Origin: Aquilaria yunnanensis
Taxonomy: Eukaryota > Streptophyta > Magnoliopsida > Malvales > Thymelaeaceae
NCBI GenBank assembly: GCA_039654915.1
Contig: CM077597.1
Location: 85,314,001-85,378,000, forward strand
Direction of reading: 5' to 3'
DNA: 64,000 nt
Of the stretch, positions 34,208-46,765 are shown piece after piece. The position numbers and the translations under genes are program-made. Within the stretch, counting starts at the first letter, position 1; each line of letters starts with the position of its first letter. Under the pieces are notes generated by a model. It saw only the letters and a program-made list of their open reading frames with translations. It was not told where the DNA came from and made no database searches.

Positions 34208-36714
34208 TCAAGTAAGTGTTTATTTACTTTGATTAAGTGTTTATGAAATTAAGTACCTCAAATTAGCGCCTTGTTAAGCAAGTAACATAAGCTTAATTAA
34301 GTTAAGTGAGTTCCTAAGTGTGATTTGGCATAGTTAAGTCAAGACCATTAGTTGTTCTAGCTTTTAGAATCATCCTAGTAAGTTTGGACAACTTGTGGCA
34401 CTAAGTGTTCTTTTTGAGCCATTTAGAACTTAAGTGGCTAAAGTGTTCAAGAAAATTAAGTTTGAGAAGCTTTTAGTACCTTTTAAAACAAAGAAAAGTT
34501 AGTTTTAAGAGTGAGTTAGTGACCTATTTGAAGCTTTTGAGAGTATGAGGACTTAAGTGCAAGGGGAGGGAAGTTGCTTATTAAGCTTATAAACTAAGTT
34601 TTCTTCTTCTTCTTCTTCACTTAGCCAATTGTTCTATGCTCCCAAAATTCGTAGCTCCACTTTCCTCTCAAATTTGGCAGCTCAAACTTCCATTTTCTTG
34701 CAAGTTCTCATTGAATCAAGGGTGCCCAAGGTGTTAGAAAGATCACTAAGCCCCTTTGCTAGTGTTCTTGCTTCATTTGATCTTTGGAAGCTTGTTTTGG
34801 AATCCAATTTCGTAGGTAAGCTTCTTGAGATCATTTGGTGTGATTATAGGTTGTTTCTAGAGCTAGAAATGGTCTTGGTTTGATTGGTTTGGGTGCCAAA
34901 TTTCGTTGGTTTTAGGCTTGGAACTCAAGGAAGCTCAATTGAGCTTAGGAGGCTTTGTTGCATTGCTTGCTTTGTGGCTAAAATTGAGGTAAGGGTTCAA
35001 GTAATTAAGCTCAAATAATGCATGGTTTTGTAGCTTTGTATGTTGGGATGAATTAGAAACAAGACCCATTAAGTTTGGATGAGAAATGAGAGAGTTTGAG
35101 TAGCTTGTGTACAAGAGCGACGCTGTCGCATAAACCCAGAAAAACAGAATTGGCGACGCGTCGCCAATTCGTCCGTGAATTGGCGCCGCGGCGCCAAGAA
35201 GCGAAATTGTACACAGAACGCTTACTCGGCGGCGCCGCGTCGCCAAAAGCATTTGCTCTTTGGCGCCGCGTCGCCAAATGCAATTTTGGCCTCGATTTCC
35301 GGCCATCCTAAGATTAACTTAGACTCTCGGTTTCTATCCCTAGGCTATTCTAAGACGTTCCATAGCCTCGGTTGGGTCTAGAATTCGTTCCTAAGGCGGG
35401 AATTGTGCGTTATTTGGAAGGTAGTCAAGTTGTGTGGTTAAGTATAAAAGAAATGTGACTTGGTGGCTAAGTAACTCATAGTATTTAAGTTTTTAAATGG
35501 AAATTAAGGGGATTAAGTGGGTTTTTAGACTCTTTATTGGCCATATAGAGTATCAATTACATATGGTCAATAGAGAGAAAAACCTAAGTCGATCCCAACC
35601 AAGCCATTTGGTTTGGTAAGTGAGCCACTAGTAGTATTTTGAGTTAAACCTTGAGGGTTTGACTAGTCAAACCACATAGTAAGACTACCCTGTACAATAA
35701 ATCAAGGGTAAAGGCGGGTAAGTTTGAGATAGGTGACGACCTACTCTAGAACCCGTAGATGGGACTTAATTGAGGTAAAGTGTCCGGGATACGAGGGCCA
35801 GTATCTCAAGTACCTCAGCCGTTTGAGCTCACGGCAAGAATTAAGGCACTTAAGTGCAGAAAGTCCCAAGTGCATGTGTTGTGTGCATTCCATACCATAC
35901 ATCCATACATTGCATTTTTGGCATTTTGTTGATTGTTTGTTGTTTGAATTGCATGTTTGATTGCTTGGTTGCCATATTGCATATTTGTTGCATATTTCTT
36001 TGCAGGTATTCAAGAAGGGAATCCTTACTGAGTACTTTTAAGTACTCATTCCCTTAGTTTTATTGTGCAGGATCTAATCCCGGGCCTAATCACTGAGGTG
36101 ATAGTCGAGGCCTAAGCTTTCTGTTTTGCAGGTATTTTATTGAGAATCCTAGTGATTCTAGTTTCTTGCAGTATAAGTTATGTGCTAACCAAGTTGTGCC
36201 TTTACAGTGTAGAGGCTAAGAGTACACAAGAACAAGGTCTAGTGAAGGGCTACACTTGGAGCTTGACTTAGCTCAAGGTGGGCTCAAGTAAATGATCTTA
36301 GTTAGTAGTAATTTTGTCTCTTGTACATAGTACTTTGTGTACTAAGTAAGTTGCCTCTATTGGGATACATTAGGATGTAAATCCATCTTGTTACTTTTGG
36401 GTGCATGCTAGAGTTGTAATGTATGCACAAAACTGTTACTTGTAGTTAAAGCAACTAGTATTTCAATGACTTGGTACGTTTTCAGTATGTTTTAATGAAA
36501 TGCTCGGGCAATGTTTTAATTCAAGACTTTTAAATTTCGGTTGCATTGCCAAGTCAGAAGCATGCATAACTTAATCTGAGTAGGCTAAGTAACTAGTTGC
36601 ATATAAATTGTTTTAATTTATATTGACGAGTAATAGTTAGCCAACTGTAACTAGTGGGATTCATTATCCCTAAGAGCCTACAAGATTAGGGGCACTGGGC
36701 CCCGTTCCGTCACA
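34183..36714 (+). repeat. 3' LTR of family B element (2532 bp)
   Basis: Same length as the 5' LTR at a constant offset of 7426 bases. I found two differences on reading, G at 35387 and G at 36507 where the 5' LTR has A. It holds the stop codon of the polyprotein at 34205-34207 and a second copy of the palindrome cluster (35116-35281). Confidence 0.97.
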
Positions 36715-37252
36715 CTCCCGACATGATCCTGAATAGGCACAAGGCCACCGGAGACACCCCGAGACCCTTTTTGCCCACTAGGTAAAATTTCGGCCTAGAT
36801 GCCAAGAACATGATACTTCCAAGTACCATTTAGGAAATTTCCAATTTTTAGTATATTTTTCTAATTTTCTACCTTACTAACATTTTGTAGGACCGTCATA
36901 GGAAATCGCCATCTTTCGCTGTATTATTCCGAACTAGGTAAGGGGGAAGAGCGGGTTAGTTCTCGTGGGCCCTCTTAGGCCCAAAATAAGCATAAATCCG
37001 AATAATAAATTTTAAGTAAACAATTGGGCTAAATAAAATCTTTAAATGCGTGGGCAACATGGGTAGGGTAATTAATTAGTTTTCTAGAATTTTATTTTAT
37101 TTTATTTTATTTCTCTTCCATTGAGATGAAATTTTGGTTGGTTGGTTGTATGGTTGTAATGATGTGATGTATGATGTATGTTTGGCGCTAGTATCATATT
37201 AGGACCGCTTATAACAAGAATTAAATTAGAAATATGTTAGGACCGCCTAAAT

Positions 37253-37359
37253 AAACACTGCTAGTAGCATGTTTAGGGCCGGCGAGACAAACACCGCTAG
37301 TACCATGTTTAGGGCCGATGAGACAAACACCGCTAGTACCATGTTGAGGGCCGACAAGC
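37253..37359 (+). repeat. 36-bp tandem repeat inside the family A solo LTR (three units)
   Basis: Three adjacent units of the type AAACACCGCTAGTACCATG followed by TTTAGGGCCGACGAGAC. They start at 37253, 37289 and 37325. The LTRs at 43107-46457 and 53922-57310, and the minus-strand LTR at 3732-7180, carry two units at the corresponding place. Confidence 0.88.
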
Positions 37360-38725
37360 TCATTAGCAACATGATAAGATTGGAAGGAACCGTTAGTGGC
37401 ATGTTAGGGCCGAAATAAATTATTATAAGCCGATAGATAAAGGATTAGGAGCGTAAATACTAAATGACCAATTTAGAAAGAATTCACAAGAAATGAGATG
37501 AACATTTATTACAAATACACTTAAAAGATATCATTGATTGTCATGACATCATGTAACACTAAACTAAGATAACATAATAAAAGAAATAGGATGCACTAGA
37601 ATCATGGCATTATACTAAAAAGAGCTAAAATAAAATGAGCTATAGTCATGCATCAATTGGTTGTTGCATATGATTGATGTTTGTCATACACAAGATTGCA
37701 TTAAGTAAAAGATTTAAAGAGTAAGATAAAATACGAGGCATGCAAGGTTGGTGATGAACCATATCTACATGACCTAACAAGCCGTAAATTTAGACGAGAG
37801 GTTCGGAACGGACGATTCGAACCCGAGAGGCATGTTAGGGTGGCGGCGGACCGTCCCTAGTCATGACCCGATATTGACACGGAGTATGGAGATATGATTT
37901 GTGCGCTGTCAGACCATAGCTGGCGAGGGACCATGCTTATGGCTGTTATCACGAGAGGCTCTACCTCGGCGTAGGTATCCCGAGAGGCTCTAGCTTGGTG
38001 GCATCCCTAGTGGCACTGCCTAAAAGTTATCCCGAGAGTGGGTGATGTACACACTCACCACCCTAGGTTCGTCCGACGGCAATTAAGTATTGGATTAAGT
38101 GATCGATCAAGAAGATATTATTTATTCGGTAAAAAGAATTATGCATATGCATGGTAGTTCAAGCATGCTAGTAGGATTTTGATTTTGTTGTTATGATGTT
38201 GTATGGAATTGTTCTTTAAGTAAATTTCTACAGCTTAAAGTTTATTATTCGTTGTTGTTTGTTACGGGAATATTAGGACCCACGTGATGGGCCTGATACT
38301 TCCCTCTTACTGAGCAAGTTGTGCTTATCCCTCCTCTTAACATGTTTTTCTAGGTGAGTACTATGAGGAGACAGAGTACACTGAACCATATAACGAGGTT
38401 CAAGGTGTGGAGCAGACTGAGTGAGAGTACGCTGTAGCCCCTCGAAAGTAGAATCGGCTGGGACTGGGTTTTAACTTTGTGTTATTTGATTTCTAAAGAA
38501 ACATATGGTTTGTTTAAATTGGCACCTTATCCGCATATTAGTTTTCCTGGGATTGTCACTTAACTACTCTGATTTCGTTTAATACTCTTATTGTTTAGAA
38601 TATAATTTAAAATAAAATATTTTACCTCATATTTCTTAAATCATTTTATTTTATTATTAATAAATCTGGGCAATTTTGATATTTTTCTAAATTAAGATTT
38701 ATAAAATTGGGGGCATTACAACTGC

Positions 38726-38790
38726 AATGCAGAATTCAGTTTAAGGTTTGTGCTCGTGTGAGCTATTTTGACTTCAAGAGATCTGGGTGG
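38726..38790 (+). pseudogene. LINE zinc-binding domain, 3' end after the solo LTR
   Basis: Beyond the second ACTGC duplication the frame interrupted at 25402 resumes with RIQFKVCARVSYF. This resembles the Arg/Val-rich tail that follows the zf-RVT domain. The LTR and one duplication together account for the whole interruption, so the LINE was older than the insertion. Confidence 0.72.
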
Positions 38791-38919
38791 CATAGTTCAA
38801 TGATTTAGTCTTGAGTTAGACGCCTTTTAATTTTACCTTAGAACGACAAGAAACTCTTTGTATATATTCATTCATTAATGATATTTACCAACCCCTAAAA
38901 AATATACATATGACGTAGA

Positions 38920-39399
38920 ATATTCTAAACGTAATAATGGTTGCAAAAAAATGATATAATTTTTTTTATTTGTTATAGGGTACTTATAAAAATTTCTTCC
39001 TCGTACGTTTAATATCTTACTAAAGATATCAAACTTTTTCTTCTTGGCAATAAAATTTAAAATTAATAGCATACAATCTGTTAACAAAAGCTCTTAATTT
39101 AATGGACTTAATGATATTATGTAGTTAGTAAATTTTATCTTTTTTTTATACTTTAGATTAAAAAAGCTAATGACTAAACTAAAAATCTAATATTAGTTGG
39201 CTCCAACAATTAAATGTATTTACTATTAACATATTAGTATAACTTTGACTTTTTAAAAAGACATAAGCTAAGTTTTTAATAAATATTTTGAGGTTGTATT
39301 GTTGACATAGAATTAAAAAAAAATAGACATATGGTACGTCCATAGATGGGACATTAAACAAGAAACCTAAGACAAAATAAATTTCTTTCAATAAATATG
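38920..39399 (-). repeat. Dispersed repeat R1, copy 2, part 1
   Basis: An inverted match to 49210-48900 and to 57685-57800, for example GGGTACTTATAAAAATTTCTTCC, TTAGATTAAAAAAGCTAATGA and TGACTTTTTAAAAAGACATAAGCT. It is broken at 39399 by a minus-strand LTR and resumes at 46766. Confidence 0.78.
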
Positions 39400-40161
39400 T
39401 GTAACACCCCCAATTTTATGAATCTTCATTTTGAAAAATATCTTAAATTTCCAGAATTATAAAGCATTTAATTAAAAATAATTTAAGAAATATGAGGTAA
39501 AACATTTTATTTTAATTTATTTTTCAAATAATAAGAGTATTAAAGGAAATCAAAGTAATCAAGTGATAATCCCAAGAAAACTAACATATAGATAATGTGT
39601 CAATTTAAACAAATCATATGTTCCTTCAGAAATCAAATAACACAGAGTTGAAACCTAGTCTTAGCTAGTTTTACTTTCAAGGGGCTACAGCATACCCTCA
39701 CTCAGTCTGCTCCACATCTTGAACATCATTACCTGGTTCAATGTACTCTATTTCCTCATAGTACTCACCTAGGAAAACATGTTAGAAGGAGAGTCAGCAT
39801 AACTTACTCAGTAATGGGGAAGTATTAGGCCCATCACATGGATCCTAATATTCCCGTAACAGACAACAGTGAATAATAAACTTTAAGTTATAGGAATTTA
39901 ATTAAAGAATAATTTCAGACAACATCATAACAACAATATTAAAATCCTACTAGCATGTTTGATCTAATATGCATATGCATAATTCCTTCTACCAATTAAA
40001 TCATATATCATTGATTGATCATTTAATCCAATACTGAAATGCCATCGAACTAACCTAGGGTGGTGAGTTTGTACATTACCCACTATCAGGATAACTCCTA
40101 GGCAGTGCCACTAGGGATGCTACTAAGCTAGAGCCTATGAGAATACCTATGCCAAGGTAGC
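39400..40161 (-). mobile_element. 3'-end fragment of a minus-strand family A LTR (762 bp)
   Basis: Begins TGTAACACCCCCAATTTTAT, the reverse complement of the family A LTR end, directly after the duplication ATATG (39395-39399). It follows the minus-strand LTR to a CAAGGTAG word, where it switches abruptly to plus-strand pol sequence of the same family. The other end of the same LTR lies at 46458-46765. Confidence 0.88.
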
Positions 40162-43047
40162 TGGTATTCCTATTGTGGAAGAATTTCCAGAAGTGTTTCC
40201 AGAAAAGTTACCTGGAATGCCACCTAGCCGAGATGTTGACTTCACCATTGATTTATTGCCAGGAATGGCTCCTATCTCTCAAGCACCTTATCAAATGGCT
40301 CCCTCAGAAATGGTGGAACTAAAAAGTCAATTACAGGAGCTTCTCGAAAAAGGGTTCATACGTCCAAGTACTTCACCTTGGGGTGCTTCTGTTTTATTTG
40401 TGAAGAAGAAGGATGGCAGCTTGGGGATGTGCATCGATTATCGACAGCTGAATTTGGTGACGATAAAGAACAGGTACCCTTTACCTCGGATTGATGACCT
40501 GTTTGATCAGCTGAGGGGATCATCAGTGTTCTCCAAGATTGATTTGAGGTCTGGGTACTATCAACTGAAAATCAAAGAGGGAGATGTGTCAAAGATAGCA
40601 TTCAGGACTCGTTATGGCCATTATGAGTTTTTAATGATGCCCTTCGGGTTAACAAATGCACCCACAGCTTTCATGGGCCTAATGAATAGGGTGTTCCAAC
40701 CATGCCTAGATCAGTTTGTCATCGTTTTCATAGATGATATTCCGATTTACTCACCAGATGCTGAAAGCCATAAGGAACATTTGAGGATTGCACTTCAGAT
40801 GTTGAAGGAGCATAAGCTGTATGCAAAGCTGAGCAAGTGCGAGTTTTGGTTGGACAGTGTCACCTTTTTAGGCCATGTGGTAACTAAGGAAGGAATTTCA
40901 GTGGATCTTAGTAAGGTTGAAGCTGTGGTGAACTGGCAACAACCGAGGACCGTGTCTGAGATTCGGAGTTTCTTGGGCTTGGCTGGGTATTATAGACGTT
41001 TTGTAGAAGGTTATTCAAAGCTGGCACGCCCTTTGACCCAACTGACTAAGAAGGATCAACCATTCCAGTGGACCGAGCAGTGCAAAAATAATTTTCAAGA
41101 GTTGAAGAAGCGGTTAGTCTCTGCACCTGTTCTTACTCTTCCTGATGGGCAGAGTCATTTTGCAGTTTATACAGATGCATCACATCAGGGGTTTGGCTGT
41201 GTATTGATGCAGGCGGGAAAGGTGATCGCTTATGGGTCTAGGCAGTTGAAGCCTCATGAGCTTAATTACCCAACTCATGATCTGGAGTTAGCAGCTGTTA
41301 TACATGCATTAAAGCTTTGGCGACATTATTTGTATGGAGAAGAGTTTGAGGTCTTCACTGATAAAAAAAGCCTACAGTATCTATTGTCACAGAGGGAACT
41401 CAATAATTGACAGCATCGTTGGGTTGAATATCTCTCCGATTATAATTGCACTATTCAATATCACCCAGGTAAAGCTAACCTAGTGGCTGATGCTTTGAGT
41501 AGAAAAATGGGTGCTAAACTGAATGCTATGGTGGTTTCTGAGTGGAAACTACTAGAGGAGTTTAGTCATATGGGCTTAGGTGTCCAAGTGAAGGGACCCC
41601 AGGTTCTTATGGCTAGTTTGCATATGGAGCCTACACTTGTGGCAAGGGTCAAGGAGGTGCAAAAAGAGGATCCACAATGCCGAGAATGGTCAGTTCTAGG
41701 GCAAAACGGATTCAGTGTGGATGTGGATGGTACCCTAAAATTTCAAAATAGAATTGTTGTTCCCCAAGGTAGTGAGGTAAAGTATGTTGTTTTATCGGCA
41801 GCACATGCATCTCGGTTGACCATCCACCCTGGGGGGCACCAAGATGTACCATGATTTGAAGAAAAGCTTTTGGTGGAGTGGTATGATGAAGGATATTGCA
41901 GAGTTTGTATCTAGATGTCTGACTTGTCAGAAGGTCAAAGTAGAACACTAGAGACCTGGAGGACTGCTACAGCCATTAGAGATTCCTCAATGGAAGTTGG
42001 ATGACATTGCAATGGATTTCATAGTCGGGCTACCTGCCACTTATCGTCAACATGATGCAATATAGGTTATAGTTGATCGGTTAACCAAGTCAGCCCACTT
42101 TTTGGCAATCCAAAAGACTTGGCCTGTAGCTAGATTAGCTGAGTTATACATATCTGAGATAGTTCGTCTTCATGGAGTACTGAGGAGCATTGTTTCTGAT
42201 AGGGATCCACGATTCACATCACGATTTTGGTAGGCTTTACAAGAACAGTTGGGCACTGTGACATTAATGAGCACCGCTTATCATCCACAGACAGATGGGT
42301 AGTCGGAGAGGACTATACAAACTATTGAGGATATGCTTAGAGCTTGTGCATTGAATTACAAGAACTCTGGGGATAATGACCTGCCACTAGTGGAGTTTGC
42401 TTATAATAATAGCTATCACTCCAGCATTCAGATGGCCCCATATGAGGCTTTGTATGGATGTAGTTGTCGTACTCCGGTGTGTTGAGAAGAAGTGGGCGAC
42501 AGGCCTTTTATTAGGACCAGATTTGGTACAACAAACTTCAGATAAGGTCAAAATAATCAAACAACAATTGGTAGCGGCTCAAGATAGGCAACGAAGTTAT
42601 GCAAACTAGAGACGTCGTCCTTTGGAGTTTTCTGTTGGTGATCATGTGTTCCTAAAGGTGTCATCGACCAAGGGAGTTCAACGTTTTGGAGTGAGAGGAA
42701 AGTTAGCCCCGCGCTTTGTTGGACCTTTTGAAATTTTAGAACGGGTTGGAGAGGTGGCGTATAGAGTGGCTTTACCACCAAACTTGGCTAGAATTCATAA
42801 CGTGTTCCACGTGAGTAATATTCGAAAGTATCAACCAGATCCAACACATGTTATTCCATGGGAGCCCTTGCAGTTACACGAGGATTTGACTTACATCAAG
42901 AAGCCTTTGGCCATTGTGGATCGTAGAGAAAAGGTTCTGCGCAACAAAGTCATTCAACTGGTAAAGGCCATTTGGAATAATCATGGAGAGCAAGAAGCAA
43001 CCTGGGAAGTTGATGATGAGCTTCGAAAGAAGTATCCACAGCTTTAA
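40162..43047 (+). pseudogene. 5'-truncated pol of gypsy family A, copy 2 (RT, RNase H, integrase)
   Basis: Starts abruptly just before RT. The open part 40175-41410 contains [18 protein letters not shown] (Leu changed to Pro next to the active site) and [10 protein letters not shown] of RNase H, ending at a TGA where copy 3 has CGA. 41483-41854 carries RNase H/integrase linker sequence and the start of the HHCC domain. An extra G in the run at 41830-41836 shifts the frame there. The integrase core at 41860-42480 has TAG stops at 41950, 42065, 42230 and 42299. The C-terminal chromodomain-like part is open at 42622-43047 (AIWNNHGEQEATWE). Gag, protease and the 5' LTR are absent. Confidence 0.95.
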
Positions 43048-43093
43048 GGTACTTCTCAACACCCTCTTTCAAATTTGGGGACAAATTTCTTTT

Positions 43094-43103
43094 AAGGGGA
43101 GGA
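43094..43103 (+). other. Polypurine tract of family A copy 2
   Basis: AAGGGGAGGA lies just before the LTR start at 43107 and about 50 bases after the pol stop. The same tract precedes the LTR at 53922. Confidence 0.85.
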
Positions 43104-43106
43104 TGC

Positions 43107-46100
43107 TGTAATAACCCTAGAAATTAAGTAAATAAAATTTCCAAATTACCCTAAATAAATAAATAAATAAAAATAATAAGTAAATAAAATAAATAAATAA
43201 AAATAAATTAATTAACATTTTTGTCCTTAAGGGTATTTTTGTAATTTTACCTATCAATTTAGAAAATCAATATAAAATTAAGAATCTTGATCCTTAGATA
43301 ATTCTTTTAGTAGTTATTAAGTCAAATTCCAAACCGAAAGCTCAAAGTTATTTTCTTTAGACTAGGGGCATTTCTTTCATTTACACTCGAGCATCGGATG
43401 GAAAATCTGGAAGCACCATTGGATTCTTCTCAAAAAAATGAGTCAAAATAAATTTACCTCACTCAATTCTGAATTCATTTGCTTAGGTTTTCAAAAATTT
43501 AGCCTACACACGGGTAGAGTTTAAATCGGGTTCGTGCTACTACTACATAGGATTATTTTTTTTTCTTTTCTCCCTAACCCTAATTTCTTTCTTCTAAAAC
43601 GTTCCAGCAACAAAAGTGACTACAGGTTTTTTTGAAACTTTAGATTTGAAAAAAAAAAAAAATGGAATTGCCAATATTAATCACGCGGCCATCATTACCT
43701 TTTTATTACATTATTACTTATTTTGGCCTACGTTTCTATTTGGCGTGAATCTTAATTCGCGTCAAAGACCTTTTCAACATTTCGGCACTTCTCCCCATCA
43801 AGCGCCGCCTGAGCCAGAGGAAGAAAATTGGATTTTTCTTTCATCCCTTTGCGCCGATTGTTGTCTCCACCTGGTGCTCCATCAAACTTGTGTAAGCCAT
43901 CTCCCCATGCTTTGATTCTTGGTTATTCAAAAATACTAGAATATTAATTTAATTTCATATTTTACCTAGATTTATTAGATTGAGGAGAAACCTAATTGGA
44001 ACACAAAAACGATTCCTACACGCACCGGCGATTCCGAACTCATTTGTGTAAGTCTAAATTATTCTATATCTCTCTTTTAATTTTTTTTTCCTTTCTAGCA
44101 CCTAAGGGCTTAATATATTTTCTGTAAATATTTGGTAGATTATCATTAATCAAAATTTTTTGGTTTTTCCACTCGTTTCCGGTGCAATCTTGTCCACACT
44201 TGGCTCTAGGCCCCGGTAAGCCATCGTAGCCTCTTTTAAAAATTATCTTGGCTGACAAATTCAAATATTACAGCCCTAATAATTCTCTTTTCCTTGCTGT
44301 CCATGTTGTTACAAAGGGTTAGAAAATCCTTACTTGAAGGTTTGGTGTTTTTTTGGACTCCCGGAGCGTCAGAGATCCCGAAAAGACATCAGTAACCAAA
44401 ATAAAATTTTTTTTCCTTCCAAGATCAGTTTTTACAGCCAATAAATGAGCTTATAAGTTAGTGTATAACCACTGTAATTTTTAGGATCAATATTAAGAAG
44501 GCTCCCGGCACGATTCCGAATAGGCACGAGGCCACCAAAGACACCCCGAGACCCTTTTTGCTCACTAGGTAAAATTTCGGCCTAGATGCCAAAAACAAGA
44601 ACCTTCCAAGTACCATTTAGGAAATTTCCAATTTTTAGTATATTTTTCTAATTTTTCTATCTTATTAAAATTTTGTAGGACCGTTCTAAGAAATCACCCT
44701 GATTCACCGTGTTTTCCGTACTAGGTAAGGGGAAAGAGTGGGTTAATTCTCGTGGACCCTCTTAGGCCCAAAATAAGCTTCAACCCGAATAATAAATTCT
44801 AAATAAACAATTGGGCTAAACAAAATCTTTAAATGCGTGGGAAACATGGGTTAGGTGATTAATTAGTTTTCCTAGAATTTTATTTTATTTTATTTTAGTT
44901 CTCTTCCATTGAGATGTAATTTTGGTTGGTTGGTTGTATGGTTGTAATGATGTGATGTATGATGTATGTTTGGCGCTAGTATCATACTAGGACCGCTTAT
45001 AACAAGAATTAAAGTAGAAATATGTTAGGACCGCCTAAATAAACACCGCTAGTAGCATGTTTAGGGCCGGCGAGACAAACACCGCTAGTACCATGTTTAG
45101 GGCCGACAAGTTCATTAGCAACATGATGAGATTGGAAGGAACCGTTAGTGGCATGTTAAGGCGGTAATAAATTATTATAAGCCGATATATAAAGGATTAG
45201 GAGCGTAAATACTAAATGACCAATTTAGAAAGAATTCACGAGAAATGAGATGAACATTTATCACAAATACACTTAAAAGATATCATTGATTGTCATGACA
45301 TCATGTAACACTAAACTAAGACAACATGATAAAAGAAATAGGATGCACTAGAATCATGGCATTCTACTAAAATGAGCTACGGTCATGCATCAATTAGTTG
45401 TTGCATATGATTGATGTTTTTCATACACAAGATTGCATTGAGTAAAAGATTTGAAGAGTAAGATAAAATACGAGGCATGCAAGGTTGGTGACGAACCATA
45501 TCTACATGATCTAACAAGCCGTAAATTTAGACGAGAGGTTCGGAACGGACGATTCGAACCCGAGAGGCATGTTAGGGTGGCGGCGGACCGTCCCTAGTCA
45601 TGACCCGATATTGACACGGAGTATGGAGATATGATCTGTGCGCTGTCAGACCATAGCTGGCGAAGGACCATGCTTATGGCTGTTATCACGAGAGGCTCTA
45701 CCTCGGCGTAGGTATCCCGAGAGGCTCTGACTTGGTGGCATCCCTAGTGGCACTGCCTAAAAGTTATCCCGAGAGTGGGTGATGTACACACTCACCACCT
45801 TAGGTTCGTCTGACGACATTTAAGTATTGGACTAAATGATCGATCAATAAGTTATTATTTAATCGGTAAAAGGAATTATGCATATACATGGTAGTTCAAG
45901 CATGCTAGTAGGACTTGGATTTTGTTGTTATGATGTTGTATGGAATGGTTCTTAATTAAATTGCTACAGCTTAAAGTTTATTATTCGTTGGTGTTTGTTA
46001 CGGGAATATTAGGACCCATGTGATGGGCCTGATACTTCCCCCTTACTGAGCAAGTTGTGCTCACCCCTCCTCTTAACATGTTTTTCTTAGGTGAGTACTA

Positions 46101-46457
46101 TGAGGAGACAGAGTACACTGAACCATATAATGAGATTCAAGATGTGGAGCAGATTGAGTGAGGGTACGCTGTAGCCCCTCGAAAGTAGAACTGGATGGGA
46201 CTGGGTTTTAACTTTGTGTTATTTGATTTCTAAAGAAACATATGGTTTATCTTAAATTGACACATTATGCGCATATTAGTTTCTTGGGATTGTCACTTAA
46301 CTACTTTGATTTCCTTTAATACTCTTATTGTTTGGAAAATAATTTAAATAAAATGTTTTACCTCATATTTCTTAAATTATTTCAATTAAATGCTTTATAA
46401 TTCTGGAAATTTAAGATATCTTTTAAAATTAAGGTTTATAAAATTGGGGGCGTTACA
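43107..46457 (+). mobile_element. 3' LTR of gypsy family A copy 2 (3351 bp)
   Basis: Runs from TGTAATAACCCTAGAAATTAAG to GGGGGCGTTACA. It is collinear with the other family A LTRs and carries two 36-bp units near 45045-45115. The next base, 46458, continues in a minus-strand family A LTR, so this element inserted into a related LTR in opposite orientation. Confidence 0.95.
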
Positions 46458-46765
46458 AGTGAGGCTAATTTCTTTTGACTCATTTTTATAAGAAGAATCC
46501 AATGGTACTCCTAGATTTTCCATTCGATACTCAATTGGAATGACAAAAATGCCCTTAGTCTAAAGAAAATGACTTTGAGCTTCCGGTTTGGAATTTCACT
46601 AAGTGACCACTAAAGAAATTATTTAAGGATCAAGATTTTTAATTTTACACCAATTTTCTAAATTGATAGATAAAATTACTACAATATCCTTGAGAGTAAA
46701 ATGGTAATTTTTGTATTTAGGGTAATGTGGTAATTTTATTTCCCTTAATTTCTATGGCTATTGCA
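46458..46765 (-). mobile_element. 5'-end fragment of the minus-strand family A LTR (308 bp)
   Basis: The reverse complement starts TGCAATAGCCATAGAAATTAAG, the family A LTR start with small changes, and runs through the GAGCATCGGATG/TTGGATTCTT region. The duplication ATATG follows at 46766-46770. With 39400-40161 it forms one minus-strand LTR insertion whose middle (about 2.3 kb) has been lost. Confidence 0.88.

Larger units (their letters stand above)
26757..36714 (+). mobile_element. Intact young Ty3/gypsy chromovirus (family B, Del/Tekay-like), 9958 bp
   Basis: A complete element with two 2532-bp LTRs, a primer binding site, one uninterrupted gag-pol frame, a polypurine tract and a perfect 5-bp duplication CTCCC (26752-26756 and 36715-36719). 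By eye the LTRs differ at only two positions (27961/35387 and 29081/36507, both A/G). The coding frame has no lesion that I can see. The C-terminal chromodomain-like segment and the long LTRs fit the Del/Tekay chromovirus lineage. All parts needed for autonomous retrotransposition appear present, so this copy is either active or very recently so. Confidence 0.97.
25403..38720 (+). mobile_element. Family A solo LTR (3355 bp without insert) interrupted by a young gypsy element
   Basis: The LTR starts TGTAATAACCCTAGAAATTAAG at 25403 and ends GGGGGCATTACA at 38720. It is flanked by ACTGC on both sides (25398-25402 and 38721-38725), so it is a complete insertion with no internal region. This is the signature of LTR-LTR recombination. 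It is split at 26756/36720 by a 9.96 kb family B element plus its CTCCC duplication. The two parts are collinear with 43107-46457 and 53922-57310. Confidence 0.95.

Noticed and set aside
39400..46765. A single transposon with long inverted ends (TGTAACACCCCC...GGGGGCGTTACA)
   Set aside because: The inverted ends belong to two insertions of the same LTR family in opposite orientation. The ATATG duplication brackets the older LTR, not the inner one.
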